NCBI RefSeq assembly: GCF_006716745.1
Contig: NZ_VFPP01000001.1
Span: 2,294,001-2,358,000, forward strand
DNA: 64,000 nt
Origin: Saccharothrix saharensis
GTDB taxonomy: Bacteria; Actinomycetota; Actinomycetes; Mycobacteriales; Pseudonocardiaceae
Reading direction: 5' to 3'
Shown here: positions 7,059-15,310 of the stretch, in pieces
How positions within the stretch are numbered: the first letter of the stretch is position 1
Layout: each line of letters opens with the position of its first letter
The notes under the pieces: model-generated
Told to the model about the DNA's origin: nothing
Databases searched by the model: none
What the model saw: the letters and a program-made list of their open reading frames with translations, nothing else
Made by a program: the position numbers and the translations under genes

Positions 7059-8740
7059 TTGTAGATCGTGTACCGGGTCACGCCGAGCACGCCCGCGAGG
7101 TGGTCGACCGAGTCGCGGATGAGGAACAGGCCCGCCTCGTCCAGCACCCGCACCACCTGCGACTTGTGCGACTTCTTCATCAGCTCCACGGGCACGCCGA
7201 CGGCGGTCACGGCGCGTTCGACCAGCAGGCGTTGCAGGGTGTCGACGTCGCCGGGGAACGCCTCGACCGCCGAGACCGCCGTCTCCGGGCGGCGGTCGGG
7301 GCCCGGGTCGCTGTTGACGCACAGGCAGCCGACGGCCACGCCTTGGTCGTCGCGCAGGAACACGGTGGACGAGTGGATCACGCGCCCGTCCGGCGCGTAG
7401 GTCTCGTAGCCCGCCAGGTCCTGGGTGGTGCCGCGGCGAACCAGGCCGAGCAGCAGGTCGGTCATCGGGCCGCCGACCTTGCGGCCGGTGAGGTCGCCCG
7501 CGATGGCGATGATCGAGTTGGGCAGGGCACCGAGGTCGTGCAGCACGACCTCGGTGCCAGGTCCCAGCGCGGCGGCCAGGCTGTTCACCGTCGGGATCAG
7601 GGCGGTGAGCACGTCGGACGTCACTGCGGGCGCGGCGACGGCGACCGGCTTGCGGACCTCCCGCAGCGCGGCGGCGAAGCGGGCGACCGTGTCGGGGCTG
7701 GTGGAGGCGTGCGGCGAGAGCCGGACGTGCTCGGGCCGCACGGTCGCCGTCACGCCCGCGTCGGCCAGCGCCGCGCCGACCACCGACGGTGGGTGGTCGG
7801 GCAGGGTGAACGCGAGGATGCCCGCGCGGCGGTCCGGTGCGGAGACGACCTCGCCACCGGCCTCCCGGATCACCTCGGCCAGTTCGTCGGATCGTTCAAC
7901 AATCCGCTGGTGAATGGCCTCGACGCCGGCCACCTCGACCAGCTCCAGCGCCGCCGCCAGCGCGCCGGACGCGATCGGGCTCAGGTTCGTGATCGACCAG
8001 CCCGCCGCGCCCTCGCCGACGGGGTGGATGCCGTTGTCGAACAGGCCGGGGTCCTCGGCGCCCGTCCAGCCCGACAGCACCGGGTCCAGCCGGGCCAGCG
8101 CCCGGTCGGACAACGTCATGAACCCGGTCGACCAGCCCGCCCGCAGCCACTTCTGGCCGCCGACCACCAGCACGTCGGCCACCTCCCACGGCTCGTCCAC
8201 GACGCCGAAGCCCTGGATGCCGTCCACGACCAGCAACCGGTCGCCGACCACCTCCCGCAACGCCGCCAGGTCCGCCCGGTACCCGGTCCGGAAGTCCACC
8301 GCGCTCACCGACAGCGCCACCGTGTCCGGCGTCAACGCGGCGCGCACGACGTCGGGCGTGACGGGGCCGGGCGGCAGCCACGACACGTGCGCGGAGGGCG
8401 ACCGCGCCCACGGGTAGGTGTTCGCCGGGAACTCCCCCGAGGACACCAGCACCTCGCCGGTCACGCCCAGCGCCGCCTGGAACAGGCCGGTGCTGGTGTT
8501 CGGCAGCAGCGTCACGTGGTCGGTGTCGCCGCGGCACAGCCGGGCCACCGCCGCCTTCGCGCGCAGCTCCTGCCGCATGAGGTCGTCCACCGTGGACGGC
8601 CCGGCCACCACGGACGCCTCCACCAGCCGGGTGGAGGCGTCCACCACGGCGAACGACGGCGGCCCGAAGCGGGCGAAGTCCAGGTACCCCTCCGGCTCGT
8701 GGAACTGGACGAGGTAGGACGACGGGATGCGCATGACCAC
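7034..8740 (-). CDS. Class V aminotransferase fused to YheO/DauR-type PAS-HTH regulator
   Basis: A 568-residue fusion. Residues about 1-360 form a PLP fold-type I, class V aminotransferase or kynureninase-like enzyme, with LLVVDGIQGFGVVD (cofactor Asp/Gln) and VVGGQKWLRAGWSTG carrying the Schiff-base Lys. Residues about 375-480 are a YheO-like PAS domain (EVVLHDLGALPNSIIAIAG, LTGRKVGGPMTD). Residues about 515-568 are the DauR-type helix-turn-helix (VLDEAGLFLIRDSVDHLAG, TRYTIYNYLNEI). It is the last gene of the amino acid importer operon; an AAGG motif before the GTG at 8740 favours that start. A metabolic enzyme that is also a DNA-binding sensor of its own substrate is the obvious inference. 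DauR relatives control D-amino acid use. Confidence 0.9.
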   Translation of the reverse strand: MVMRIPSSYLVQFHEPEGYLDFARFGPPSFAVVDASTRLVEASVVAGPSTVDDLMRQELRAKAAVARLCRGDTDHVTLLPNTSTGLFQAALGVTGEVLVSSGEFPANTYPWARSPSAHVSWLPPGPVTPDVVRAALTPDTVALSVSAVDFRTGYRADLAALREVVGDRLLVVDGIQGFGVVDEPWEVADVLVVGGQKWLRAGWSTGFMTLSDRALARLDPVLSGWTGAEDPGLFDNGIHPVGEGAAGWSITNLSPIASGALAAALELVEVAGVEAIHQRIVERSDELAEVIREAGGEVVSAPDRRAGILAFTLPDHPPSVVGAALADAGVTATVRPEHVRLSPHASTSPDTVARFAAALREVRKPVAVAAPAVTSDVLTALIPTVNSLAAALGPGTEVVLHDLGALPNSIIAIAGDLTGRKVGGPMTDLLLGLVRRGTTQDLAGYETYAPDGRVIHSSTVFLRDDQGVAVGCLCVNSDPGPDRRPETAVSAVEAFPGDVDTLQRLLVERAVTAVGVPVELMKKSHKSQVVRVLDEAGLFLIRDSVDHLAGVLGVTRYTIYNYLNEIRG

Positions 8741-9499
8741 CTAGAGCACCTTCGCGAGGAACTGCTGCGTGCGTTGCTGCCGCGGATTGTCCAGCACCTG
8801 GCCCGGCGGCCCCGCCTCGACCACCGCGCCGTCCACCAGGAACACCACCTCGTCGGCCACCTGCCGGGCGAACCCGATCTCGTGCGTGACCACGATCATG
8901 GTCATGCCGTCGCGGGCGAGGTCGGCCATCACGTCCAGCACCTCGCCGACCAGCTCCGGGTCCAGCGCCGAGGTCGGCTCGTCGAACAGCATGAGCTTCG
9001 GCCGCATGGCCAGCGCCCGCGCGATGGCCACCCGCTGCTGCTGGCCGCCGGACAGCTGGTGCGGGTAGGAACCGGCCTTGTCCGCCAACCCGACCCGGTC
9101 GAGCAGCGCCCGCGCCTCGGCCAGGGCCGCCTTCTTCGGGGTGCGCAGGACGTGCACCGGACCTTCGGCGACGTTCTCCGCGGCCGTGCGGTGCGGGAAC
9201 AGGTTGAACCGCTGGAACACCATGCCGATGTCCCGCCGCCGGCGCGCCACCTCCCGTTCGCGCAGCTCGTGCAGCTTCCCGCCGCGCTGGGTGAATCCGA
9301 CCGGCCGGCCGTCGACCCAGATCCGGCCCGCGTCGATCGTCTCCAGGTGGTTCACGCAGCGCAGGAACGTCGACTTGCCCGCGCCCGACGGCCCCAGCAG
9401 GCACACGACCCGGCCCCCGTCCACGGACAGGTCGACGCCCCGCAGCACCTCCGCGTGACCGAACGACTTCCGGACCCCCACCGCCCGCACGAGGCTCAC
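8741..9499 (-). CDS. Polar amino acid ABC transporter ATP-binding protein
   Basis: A 252-residue ATPase of the GlnQ/HisP type energising the importer. Walker A is [11 protein letters not shown], the Q-loop region [11 protein letters not shown], the signature [15 protein letters not shown], Walker [14 protein letters not shown], and the switch His is in VVTHEIGFA. The GTG start overlaps the permease stop by 4 bp. Its own stop abuts the fusion regulator gene. A 10-residue insert after the strand containing the Walker A region ([14 protein letters not shown]) is common in this family. Confidence 0.95.
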   Translation of the reverse strand: MSLVRAVGVRKSFGHAEVLRGVDLSVDGGRVVCLLGPSGAGKSTFLRCVNHLETIDAGRIWVDGRPVGFTQRGGKLHELREREVARRRRDIGMVFQRFNLFPHRTAAENVAEGPVHVLRTPKKAALAEARALLDRVGLADKAGSYPHQLSGGQQQRVAIARALAMRPKLMLFDEPTSALDPELVGEVLDVMADLARDGMTMIVVTHEIGFARQVADEVVFLVDGAVVEAGPPGQVLDNPRQQRTQQFLAKVL

Positions 9500-10320
9500 C
9501 GGGCCACCCCCTTGCCGTAGTGGCGCTCCAGGAAGTGCTGCCCGACGCTCGCCACGCTGACCACGACCATGTACCACGCGGCGGCGGCCAGCAGCGTCTC
9601 CATGATCTGGAGGTTGCGCGAGGCGATGTTGTTGGCCGCGTGGACGAGCTCCAGGAACCCGATGACCGACGCCATGGACGTGCCCTTGAGCATGTTGATG
9701 AAGTTGTTGCCGGTCGGCGGGATGATCACCCGCATCGCCTGCGGCAGCACCACCCGCCGCAGCGTGGTCGCGGGCGTCATGCCGATCGCCTTGGCCGCCT
9801 CGACCTGGCCGTGGTCGACGCTGGTCAGCCCGGCGCGCACGATCTCGGCCATGTACGCGCTCTCGTTGAGGCCCAGGCCGAGCAGCGCCGCCACGAACGC
9901 GGTCACCAGGACGTTGGTCTTCTCCTCGAACAGGCCCGGGATCGAGATGGTGTCGAAGACCAGCGCCAGGTTGAACCACAGCAGGATCTGCAGCAGCACG
10001 GGCAGGCCGCGGAACAGCCACACGTACCCGGCGGCGAACCAGCGGGCGACCGGGTTGGCCGAGCGGCGCAGCAGCGCGATCAGCACGCCGAGCACGATCG
10101 CGCCCGCCTGCGCGGCCACCGCCAGCACGACGGTGTTGGCCAGGCCGCGCAGCATGATGTCGTGGGTGAAGAACCCCGGCACGGCGGCGTAGTCGATCTT
10201 CGCACCGGCCAGCGCCCAGGCCAGCGCGCCGAGGACGGCGAGGATGACCGCGCCGCCGACCCACCGGCCCCAGTGCCTCAGCGGGACGACCACCAGGTCG
10301 TCGGTGCCGCTACCGGCCAT
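9496..10320 (-). CDS. Polar amino acid ABC transporter permease
   Basis: A 274-residue inner-membrane permease of the HisMQ family. A first hydrophobic segment near 20-40 is followed by the core membrane domain from about residue 58. The EAA loop AAKAIGMTPATTLRRVVLPQ that docks the ATPase is clear, as are GYVWLFRGLPVLLQIL and PPTGNNFINMLKGTS. It overlaps the binding-protein gene by 11 bp upstream and the ATPase by 4 bp downstream. A single permease gene implies a homodimer. Confidence 0.95.
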   Translation of the reverse strand: MAGSGTDDLVVVPLRHWGRWVGGAVILAVLGALAWALAGAKIDYAAVPGFFTHDIMLRGLANTVVLAVAAQAGAIVLGVLIALLRRSANPVARWFAAGYVWLFRGLPVLLQILLWFNLALVFDTISIPGLFEEKTNVLVTAFVAALLGLGLNESAYMAEIVRAGLTSVDHGQVEAAKAIGMTPATTLRRVVLPQAMRVIIPPTGNNFINMLKGTSMASVIGFLELVHAANNIASRNLQIMETLLAAAAWYMVVVSVASVGQHFLERHYGKGVAR

Positions 10321-11230
10321 TGACGGTCGCCTTCGCGACGGCGCCCTGCTCGACGTCCCAGGCTTGCAGGATCTCGCCGTAGGTGCCGTCGTCGATGAGC
10401 GCTTGCAGCGCCTTCTGCAACGCCGCGGTCAGCTCCGGGGTGTCCTTGTCGACGCCGATGCCGTACGGGCCGCCGTTGATCGGGGCCAGGTCGACGACCT
10501 CGAAGAACTCGCCGTCACCGGCGGTCCTGGCCACGTAGACGGCGGTGGGCAGGTCGTTGAGGATGGCGGCGACCCGGCCGGTGCGCAGCTGGTTCTGGTT
10601 CTGCGTGTCGCTGTCGGTGGCGGTGACCGCGATGGGGTCGCCGGACAGGCACTGGAACTCCTTGGCGTACGTCTCCTGGCTGGAGCCGAGGTTGACCGCG
10701 ACCGACTTGCCGCACAGGTCGTCCGGGCTCTTGATGCCCGCCGGGTTGCCCTTCTGCACCATGATCGTGATGCCGGAGGTGAAGTAGTCCACGAAGTCGA
10801 TGGCCTGCTGCCGCTCCGGCGTGTCGTTCATCGCGGCCATGGTCACGTCGATCCGGCCCGCCTGGAGGCTCGTGATGAGCGAGCCGAACGCCATGTCCTG
10901 GTGCTCGACGGCCAACCCGAGCTTGGCGCCGAGCGCCTTGGCCAGGTCGACCTCCGAGCCGACGGGCGTCCGGCCGTCGGCGGCGTAGAAGTTGTTCGGC
11001 GGGTTCTGGATGTTCGAACCGACCCGCAGCTTGCCCGACTGGACGACGGCGGTCGGCAGCGTCGCGGCGAGCGCGTCGTCCTTGGTGACCGCACCCACGA
11101 TCGCCGAGGTGGACGGCAGGCCCTCGTCGGCGGGACCGGCCGGCGGGCCGTCGGCCGGTGCACCGCACGCCATCAGCGCGAACAGGGACATGACGAGGGC
11201 TGGGCCGAGCCTGGCGGGCTTCCTGCGCAC
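10310..11230 (-). CDS. Polar amino acid ABC transporter substrate-binding lipoprotein
   Basis: A 306-residue type 3 solute-binding protein and first gene of the importer operon. GTG at 11230 has a strong AGGAGG 7 bp upstream and opens a lipoprotein signal (RRK, hydrophobic stretch, LMAC lipobox near residue 23). Family segments are LRVGSNIQNPPNNFYAADG, VGSEVDLAKALGAKLGL, RIDVTMAAMNDTPERQ and IDFVDYFTSG. These predict an L- or D-amino acid ligand, unspecified. The terminal fusion regulator, with a DauR-like half, hints at D-amino acids, but the pocket cannot be read from sequence alone. Confidence 0.94.
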   Translation of the reverse strand: MRRKPARLGPALVMSLFALMACGAPADGPPAGPADEGLPSTSAIVGAVTKDDALAATLPTAVVQSGKLRVGSNIQNPPNNFYAADGRTPVGSEVDLAKALGAKLGLAVEHQDMAFGSLITSLQAGRIDVTMAAMNDTPERQQAIDFVDYFTSGITIMVQKGNPAGIKSPDDLCGKSVAVNLGSSQETYAKEFQCLSGDPIAVTATDSDTQNQNQLRTGRVAAILNDLPTAVYVARTAGDGEFFEVVDLAPINGGPYGIGVDKDTPELTAALQKALQALIDDGTYGEILQAWDVEQGAVAKATVNGR

Positions 11231-11274
11231 GGGACACCTCCTGCTTCCGGGTGAACCGAAAGCTACAACCTTCT

Positions 11275-11302
11275 GTTGAAGGCGTCCACAAGTTGTTGAA
11301 GG
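11275..11302. promoter_or_regulatory. Direct repeat, candidate operator of the importer operon
   Basis: GTTGAAGG occurs at 11275-11282 and again at 11295-11302, exactly 20 bp apart (two helical turns), 45-72 bp upstream of the binding-protein start. Around the first copy CCTTC-tgtt-GAAGG also forms a small palindrome. The segment is locally AT-richer than its surroundings. It is a plausible binding site for the DauR-type half of the operon's own fusion protein, by inference only. Confidence 0.4.
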
Positions 11303-11375
11303 GAATTGTCCGGGTGTGGTGGTCGTTGGTCCCGGGTACAAGGGGGCGACCCCATGTCCACAGCGAGGAGGACCT

Positions 11376-11738
11376 ATGGCCACCGTGGAGCTGACCGCGG
11401 AGAACTTCGACGAGGTTGTCGGCGGCTCCGAGATGGTCCTGGTCGACTTCTGGGCGGGCTGGTGCGGACCGTGCCGCCAGTTCGCGCCGACCTACGAGAA
11501 GTCCGCCGAGAAGCACGGCGACATCGTCTTCGGCAAGGTCGACACCGAGGCGCAGCAGCAGCTCGCGGCCGCGTTCCAGATCCGGTCGATCCCGACCCTC
11601 ATGATCGTGCGCGACGGCGTCGTGCTCTACGCGCAGCCGGGCGCGCTGCCCGAGGCGGCGCTGGAAGACCTCATCGACCAGGCGCGCAAGGTCGACATGG
11701 ACGAGGTGCGCAAGCAGGTCGCCGAGCAGCAGGCCTGA
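11376..11738 (+). CDS. trxA: Thioredoxin
   Basis: A 120-residue cytoplasmic dithiol oxidoreductase. The active site FWAGWCGPCRQFAPTYE is intact at about residues 28-44, followed by the cis-Pro segment RSIPTLMIVRDG. The ATG at 11376 follows a GAGGAGG ribosome site. The C-terminal helix extends slightly (about residues 105-120, charged KQVAEQQA) compared with E. coli TrxA. It is divergent from the amino acid importer operon and stands alone; it ends in a clear hairpin. Confidence 0.95.
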   Translation: MATVELTAENFDEVVGGSEMVLVDFWAGWCGPCRQFAPTYEKSAEKHGDIVFGKVDTEAQQQLAAAFQIRSIPTLMIVRDGVVLYAQPGALPEAALEDLIDQARKVDMDEVRKQVAEQQA

Positions 11739-11739
11739 G

Positions 11740-11763
11740 CCGCGCCGGGTCGGTCCGGCGCGG
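11740..11763. terminator. Bidirectional hairpin terminator
   Basis: CCGCGCCGG and CCGGCGCGG form a perfect 9-bp stem with a 6-nt loop right after the trxA stop, between two converging genes. There is no U tract, as usual in high-GC actinobacteria. Confidence 0.6.
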
Positions 11764-11781
11764 CGGCGGTCCGTCGCTGCG

Positions 11782-12711
11782 TCAGTCCATCGCGGCCGTG
11801 TCGCGGGGCGGGGCCACCGGGTCCCGCCCCTCGGGCTGCCACCCGGCCTCGATCCGCCTGCCCCGCTCCAGCTCCGCGTCCAGCTCGGCGCCGAGCAGCA
11901 GGGCCAGGTTCGAGATCCACAGCCACACCAGGAAGATGATCACACCGGCCAGTGAGCCGTAGGTCTTGTTGTAGGACCCGAAGTTCGCCACGTAGAACGC
12001 GAACCCCAGCGACGCGGCGACCCAGACCACCACGGTCAGCAGGCCGCCCGGCGTGATCCACAGGAAGCTGGGCTGCCGCACGTTCGGCGAGGCCCAGAAC
12101 AGCAGGCCGATCGCGAGGCTCGCGAGCACGAACAGCACCGGCCACTTCGCGACGTCCCAGACCGTGACGAAGGTCGAGCCGAGCCCGAGCACCTCGCCCA
12201 GCCACTCGGCCACACCGCCGGTGAGCGTGACGCCCAGCGCGGTGAGCGCCAGCAGCACCACCACGCCGACGGTCAGTCCCAGCCGCAGCGGGATGACCTT
12301 CCAGAACGGCCTGCCCTCCTCCACGTCGTAGATCGAGTTCGCCGCGCGCATGAACGCGCCCACGTACCCCGAGGCCGACCACAGCGCCGTCACCAGGCCG
12401 ACGATCGCGAGCAGGCCGCTGGCCTGCGACTTCTGGAGGTTCTCGATCGCACCCGCGATGGTGTCCTTGGCCTCGCCCGGCCCCAGCGCCTCCAGGCTGT
12501 CCACAATGGACTTCGTGGCGTCCGGCCCGAGGAGCCCCAGCAGTGCGGTCAGCAGCAACAAGCCGGGGAACAGGGACAGCACCGCGTAGTAGGTGAGGGC
12601 CGCCGCCCAGTCGGTCAGGTTGTCGTCGTTGAACTCCTTGACCGTCCGCTTGAGCACGCCCCACCACGAGCGCTTCGGCAGTTGGGTCGGGGCCTCCGGT
12701 GCGTGCGCCAT
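11782..12711 (-). CDS. YihY/BrkB family membrane protein
   Basis: A 309-residue inner-membrane protein with six predicted membrane segments, formerly (and wrongly) called ribonuclease BN. DWAAALTYYAVLSLFPGLLLL near residue 38, LWSASGYVGAFMRAANSIYDVEEG and FLVWLWISNLALLLGAELDAELER are family signatures. Function is unresolved; envelope integrity roles are proposed for relatives. ATG at 12711 is preferred; a GTG at 12735 with a GAGGG upstream is a real alternative. It is divergent from the holin-like/DUF3618/DUF4235 cluster, a common association in actinobacteria. Confidence 0.88.
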   Translation of the reverse strand: MAHAPEAPTQLPKRSWWGVLKRTVKEFNDDNLTDWAAALTYYAVLSLFPGLLLLTALLGLLGPDATKSIVDSLEALGPGEAKDTIAGAIENLQKSQASGLLAIVGLVTALWSASGYVGAFMRAANSIYDVEEGRPFWKVIPLRLGLTVGVVVLLALTALGVTLTGGVAEWLGEVLGLGSTFVTVWDVAKWPVLFVLASLAIGLLFWASPNVRQPSFLWITPGGLLTVVVWVAASLGFAFYVANFGSYNKTYGSLAGVIIFLVWLWISNLALLLGAELDAELERGRRIEAGWQPEGRDPVAPPRDTAAMD

Positions 12712-12794
12712 GGGCGACGGGTTTCCCCCGAACACCGTGCGTACACCCTCGCGTTTTCGGGTAGTCGGGGTGCGAGTGGAGAGAGGAGACGGCC

Positions 12795-13247
12795 ATGAGT
12801 CACGTCGCCGACACCCGTGCGGCTGACCGCGTCGCCGATCGGGTCACGGTCCGCGCCCCCGAGCGGGAACCGTCGACCGCGGAACTGGTGCACCGGCTGT
12901 CCGAGCAGGTGAGCAGGCTGGCGCGGGACGAGATCCGGCTGGCCGCGGCCGAGATGCGCACGAAGGGCAAGCGCGTCGGCACGGGCGCCGGGCTGCTCGG
13001 CGGCGCGGGCGTGCTGGCCTGGTTCGGCCTGATGACGGTCCTCGCGGGGCTGGTGCTGCTGCTGGCCACCGTGATGGAGGCGTGGATCGCGGCGTTCGTC
13101 GTCGCGGTGGCCGTGTTCGTCGTCGCGGGCGTGCTCGCGCTGATCGGCCGCAAGCAGTTGCAACGCGGCACGCCGCCGGTGCCGGAAGAGGCCATAGCGG
13201 GCGTCAAGCAGGACATCGCCACCGTGAGCGAGAGGGCACACCGATGA
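12795..13247 (+). CDS. Actinobacterial holin-X-like (phage holin family) membrane protein
   Basis: A 150-residue small membrane protein. A charged N-terminal region with the amphipathic segment ELVHRLSEQVSRLARDEIRL (about 30-50) is followed by two membrane helices at about 72-97 and 102-122 and a basic tail. Despite the family label it is a housekeeping envelope protein, not a phage remnant: no phage genes are nearby. A GAGAGGAG ribosome site precedes the ATG. It is coupled to the next gene by a 4-bp overlap. Confidence 0.85.
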   Translation: MSHVADTRAADRVADRVTVRAPEREPSTAELVHRLSEQVSRLARDEIRLAAAEMRTKGKRVGTGAGLLGGAGVLAWFGLMTVLAGLVLLLATVMEAWIAAFVVAVAVFVVAGVLALIGRKQLQRGTPPVPEEAIAGVKQDIATVSERAHR

Positions 13248-13840
13248 GCGGCAAGGACATCCCCACGGATCCGGAGGAGCTGCGCGCCGACGTCGAGCAG
13301 ACCCGGCGGGAGCTCGGGGACACCGTGGAAGCGCTGGTGCACAAGACCGATGTGCCCGGACGGGTGAAGGACAAGGCGCACGAAGGAGTGGAACAGGTGA
13401 AGGAGACCGCTACGCGGGCCAACGCGGCGGTGTCGGCCGCGGCGGGCAAGACCACCGCCAAGGTCAGCCAGGCCGCGGACAAGGCGGGCGAGCAGGTCGG
13501 CAAGGCGGGCGCGGCGGCCGGCGCGGCCGGTGCCGCGGTCGGCGAGAAGGCCGCCGTGATCGGCGAGAAGGCCGGTGCCGTGGCGACGCAGGTCGGGCAG
13601 AAGGCGACCGAGGTCGCGGGCCAGGTCGGCACGAAGGCCGGTGAGGTCGCCGAGCAGGTCAGCCTGAAGGCGGGCGTCGTCGCCGAGCAGGTCGGCACGA
13701 AGGCCGCGCAGGCGGTCGAGGCGCTGCCGCCGCCCGTGCAGCAGCGCGTCGAGCAGGCCCGCAAGCACCCGGCGGCGGTCGCGGCCGGTGTCGCGGCGGT
13801 CGTGCTGGTGCTGTGGAAGCTCCTGAGGAGGGGGCGGTGA
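13244..13840 (+). CDS. DUF3618 protein with Ala/Lys amphipathic repeats
   Basis: A 198-residue protein. The N-terminal DUF3618 motif is DPEELRADVEQTRRELGDTV (about 8-27). The middle (about 55-160) is a long run of Ala-rich 11-residue-like repeats (AGEQVGKAGAA, AGEVAEQVSLK, AGVVAEQVGTK), predicted to be amphipathic helix resembling LEA or apolipoprotein repeats. A C-terminal membrane helix precedes KLLRRGR. It probably lies along or under the membrane. The start overlaps the holin-like gene and the stop overlaps the DUF4235 gene, each by 4 bp. Confidence 0.85.
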   Translation: MSGKDIPTDPEELRADVEQTRRELGDTVEALVHKTDVPGRVKDKAHEGVEQVKETATRANAAVSAAAGKTTAKVSQAADKAGEQVGKAGAAAGAAGAAVGEKAAVIGEKAGAVATQVGQKATEVAGQVGTKAGEVAEQVSLKAGVVAEQVGTKAAQAVEALPPPVQQRVEQARKHPAAVAAGVAAVVLVLWKLLRRGR

Positions 13841-14124
13841 ACGTGAACAAGCTGCTCTACCGACCCCTGGGCATGCTGTTCGGCGTGCTCGGCGGTCTGG
13901 CCGCCAGCGCGTTGTTCGGCCAGGTGTGGAAGCTGATCACCGGCACCAAGGAGGCGCCGACCCCGACCCAGAAGGATCGGGGCTGGGGCGAGGTGCTCCT
14001 GGCGGCGTCCATCCAGGGTGCGATCTTCGGCCTGGTGAAGGCCGCGATCGACCGGGGTGGCGCGACCGGCTACGACAAGCTCACCGGCGAGTGGCCCGGT
14101 GACACGAACAAGTACGTCGACTGA
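13837..14124 (+). CDS. DUF4235 small membrane protein
   Basis: A 95-residue protein with two short hydrophobic segments (about 8-26 and 55-70) separated by a polar loop, ending in a polar tail. NKLLYRPLGMLFGVLGG and GWGEVLLAASIQGAIFGLVKA are DUF4235 signatures. Function is unknown. The GTG at 13837 overlaps the preceding stop, so a second upstream reading of the same frame is ignored. Its place as third gene of a coupled holin-like/DUF3618/DUF4235 unit suggests one envelope complex. Confidence 0.85.
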   Translation: MNVNKLLYRPLGMLFGVLGGLAASALFGQVWKLITGTKEAPTPTQKDRGWGEVLLAASIQGAIFGLVKAAIDRGGATGYDKLTGEWPGDTNKYVD

Positions 14125-14136
14125 CGTCCTGACGGT

Positions 14137-14304
14137 CTAGGACGGCGGTTCGTCCTCCTTCCCGCGCCGCTCGCCCTCGTCGAGGAACTGCTCCGGGTCC
14201 ACGTCGAGGTCGGGCGGCTCGGGCGTGCCCGGCGAGTGCGGCGGGTCGGGGTTGATGTGCTGGTCCGGGTCGTTCGGATCGCCTTCGAGCGGGTGTTCGG
14301 TCAT
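14137..14304 (-). CDS. Small acidic proline-rich protein
   Basis: A 55-codon ATG frame giving a protein rich in Asp, Glu and Pro: it begins MTEHPLEGDPNDPDQH and contains PDLDVDPEQFLDEGERR. No domain is recognised and it is probably disordered. It is supported by good third-position GC, an ATG start, and placement between two genes where otherwise 200 bp would be empty. It converges on the DUF4235 gene with a 12-bp gap. Confidence 0.6.
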   Translation of the reverse strand: MTEHPLEGDPNDPDQHINPDPPHSPGTPEPPDLDVDPEQFLDEGERRGKEDEPPS

Positions 14305-14331
14305 GTGCTCGAAGTACCCGCCCGTCGGCGT

Positions 14332-15093
14332 TCAGAACCTCGGTGACCGCTTCTCCAGGAACGCCGCCACGCCTTCCGCGTACTCCGGGCTGTGCACGGC
14401 TTCGTCGTACAGCGCGCGCACGGCGTCGTCCTCGTCGTGCTGACCGTCCGTGATGCGGTTGACGATGTGCTTCGCGCCGCGGACGCTGACCTGCGCGCGT
14501 GCCGCGATGGTGTCCGACAGCTGCGCGACCCTGGCCTCCAGGGCGTCGGCCGGGTGCACCTCGTTGACCAGGCCGATGCGCAGGGCGGTGGCCGCGTCGA
14601 CGATCTCGCCGCTGAACAGGATCTGCTTGGCCCACGCCGGGCCGACCACGTCGACCAGCTGCTTGGTGGACGTGAAGTTGTAGACGATGCCGAGCTTGGC
14701 GGGCGTGATGCCGAACCGGGCGTCGGCCGCGGCGACCCGCAGGTCGCAGGCCAGCGCGATCTCGCAGCCGCCGCCGATGCAGAAGCCGGTGATGGCGGCG
14801 ATGGTGGGCTTGCCGAGGGTGGCGATGGCGCGTTCGCCGTTGTGGACCGCTTCGCCGTACTTCGCCGCGCCGTCCGCGCCCTTGCGGAGGGTGGAGAACT
14901 CGCTGATGTCCGCGCCGGCCGAGAAGTGCTCGCCGCCCCGGACGACGAGGACGCGCACGTCGTCGTCGCGCCGCACTTCGTCCAGGAGGCCGGGCAGGGC
15001 CGACCACATGTCGTAGCTCATGGCGTTGCGCTTGGCCGGGCGGTCGATGGTCAACGTGGCGACCGGCCCTGCCGTGTCGAGCCTCAGCGTCAT
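14332..15093 (-). CDS. Enoyl-CoA hydratase/isomerase (crotonase family)
   Basis: A 253-residue crotonase-fold enzyme. Oxyanion-hole segments are GGEHFSAGADISEF (about 54-67) and ITGFCIGGGCEIALACDLR (about 98-116). The two catalytic Glu of enoyl-CoA hydratases are not both evident: ARFGITPAKLGIVYNF lacks the usual PE, so the reaction may be isomerase- or hydrolase-like. ATG at 15093 is used; an adjacent GTG at 15096 is equally possible. It stands alone, preceded by a repeat element on its 5' side. Confidence 0.85.
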   Translation of the reverse strand: MTLRLDTAGPVATLTIDRPAKRNAMSYDMWSALPGLLDEVRRDDDVRVLVVRGGEHFSAGADISEFSTLRKGADGAAKYGEAVHNGERAIATLGKPTIAAITGFCIGGGCEIALACDLRVAAADARFGITPAKLGIVYNFTSTKQLVDVVGPAWAKQILFSGEIVDAATALRIGLVNEVHPADALEARVAQLSDTIAARAQVSVRGAKHIVNRITDGQHDEDDAVRALYDEAVHSPEYAEGVAAFLEKRSPRF

Positions 15094-15145
15094 CACCGGA
15101 GCCTACGACCCCCACCTCTGTGCCCCGGCTCACATCCCCCCACCG

Positions 15146-15308
15146 CGCGAGTCGAACGCCCAGGTCCCGAGTGTCGAACGCTCGGGTCCCGAGTGTCGAA
15201 CGCCCGGGTCCCCCGAATTCAACGTTCAGGACCGGGCGCCGGTGTCCTGAGCGTTGAATTCAGGGGTCCTGAGGGTTCGACACTCGGGACCTGGGTGTTC
15301 GACTCGCG
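15146..15308. repeat. Composite palindromic intergenic repeat, copy 1
   Basis: A 163-bp near-palindrome built from units of about 22 bp. The left arm has three GTCGAAC units separated by GGTCCCGAGTG-like spacers plus one GAATTCAACG unit. The right arm has one GTTGAATTC unit and two GTTCGAC units. The outer ends CGCGAGTCGAAC and GTTCGACTCGCG pair perfectly. It begins 2 bp after the stop of the leftward secreted-protein gene, so it could act as that gene's terminator. Confidence 0.9.
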
Positions 15309-15310
15309 GG

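Noticed and set aside
12795-13247. Prophage remnant, because of a holin-like product
   Set aside because: No lysin, integrase or structural genes nearby; the family is a housekeeping one in actinobacteria.
14137-14160. Terminator hairpin at CGTCCT..AGGACG after the DUF4235 gene
   Set aside because: Only a 6-bp stem, and it overlaps the end of the small acidic ORF; too weak to list.
15146-15308. CRISPR array
   Set aside because: Repeat units are contiguous without unique spacers, are arranged in opposing arms, and no cas genes are present.
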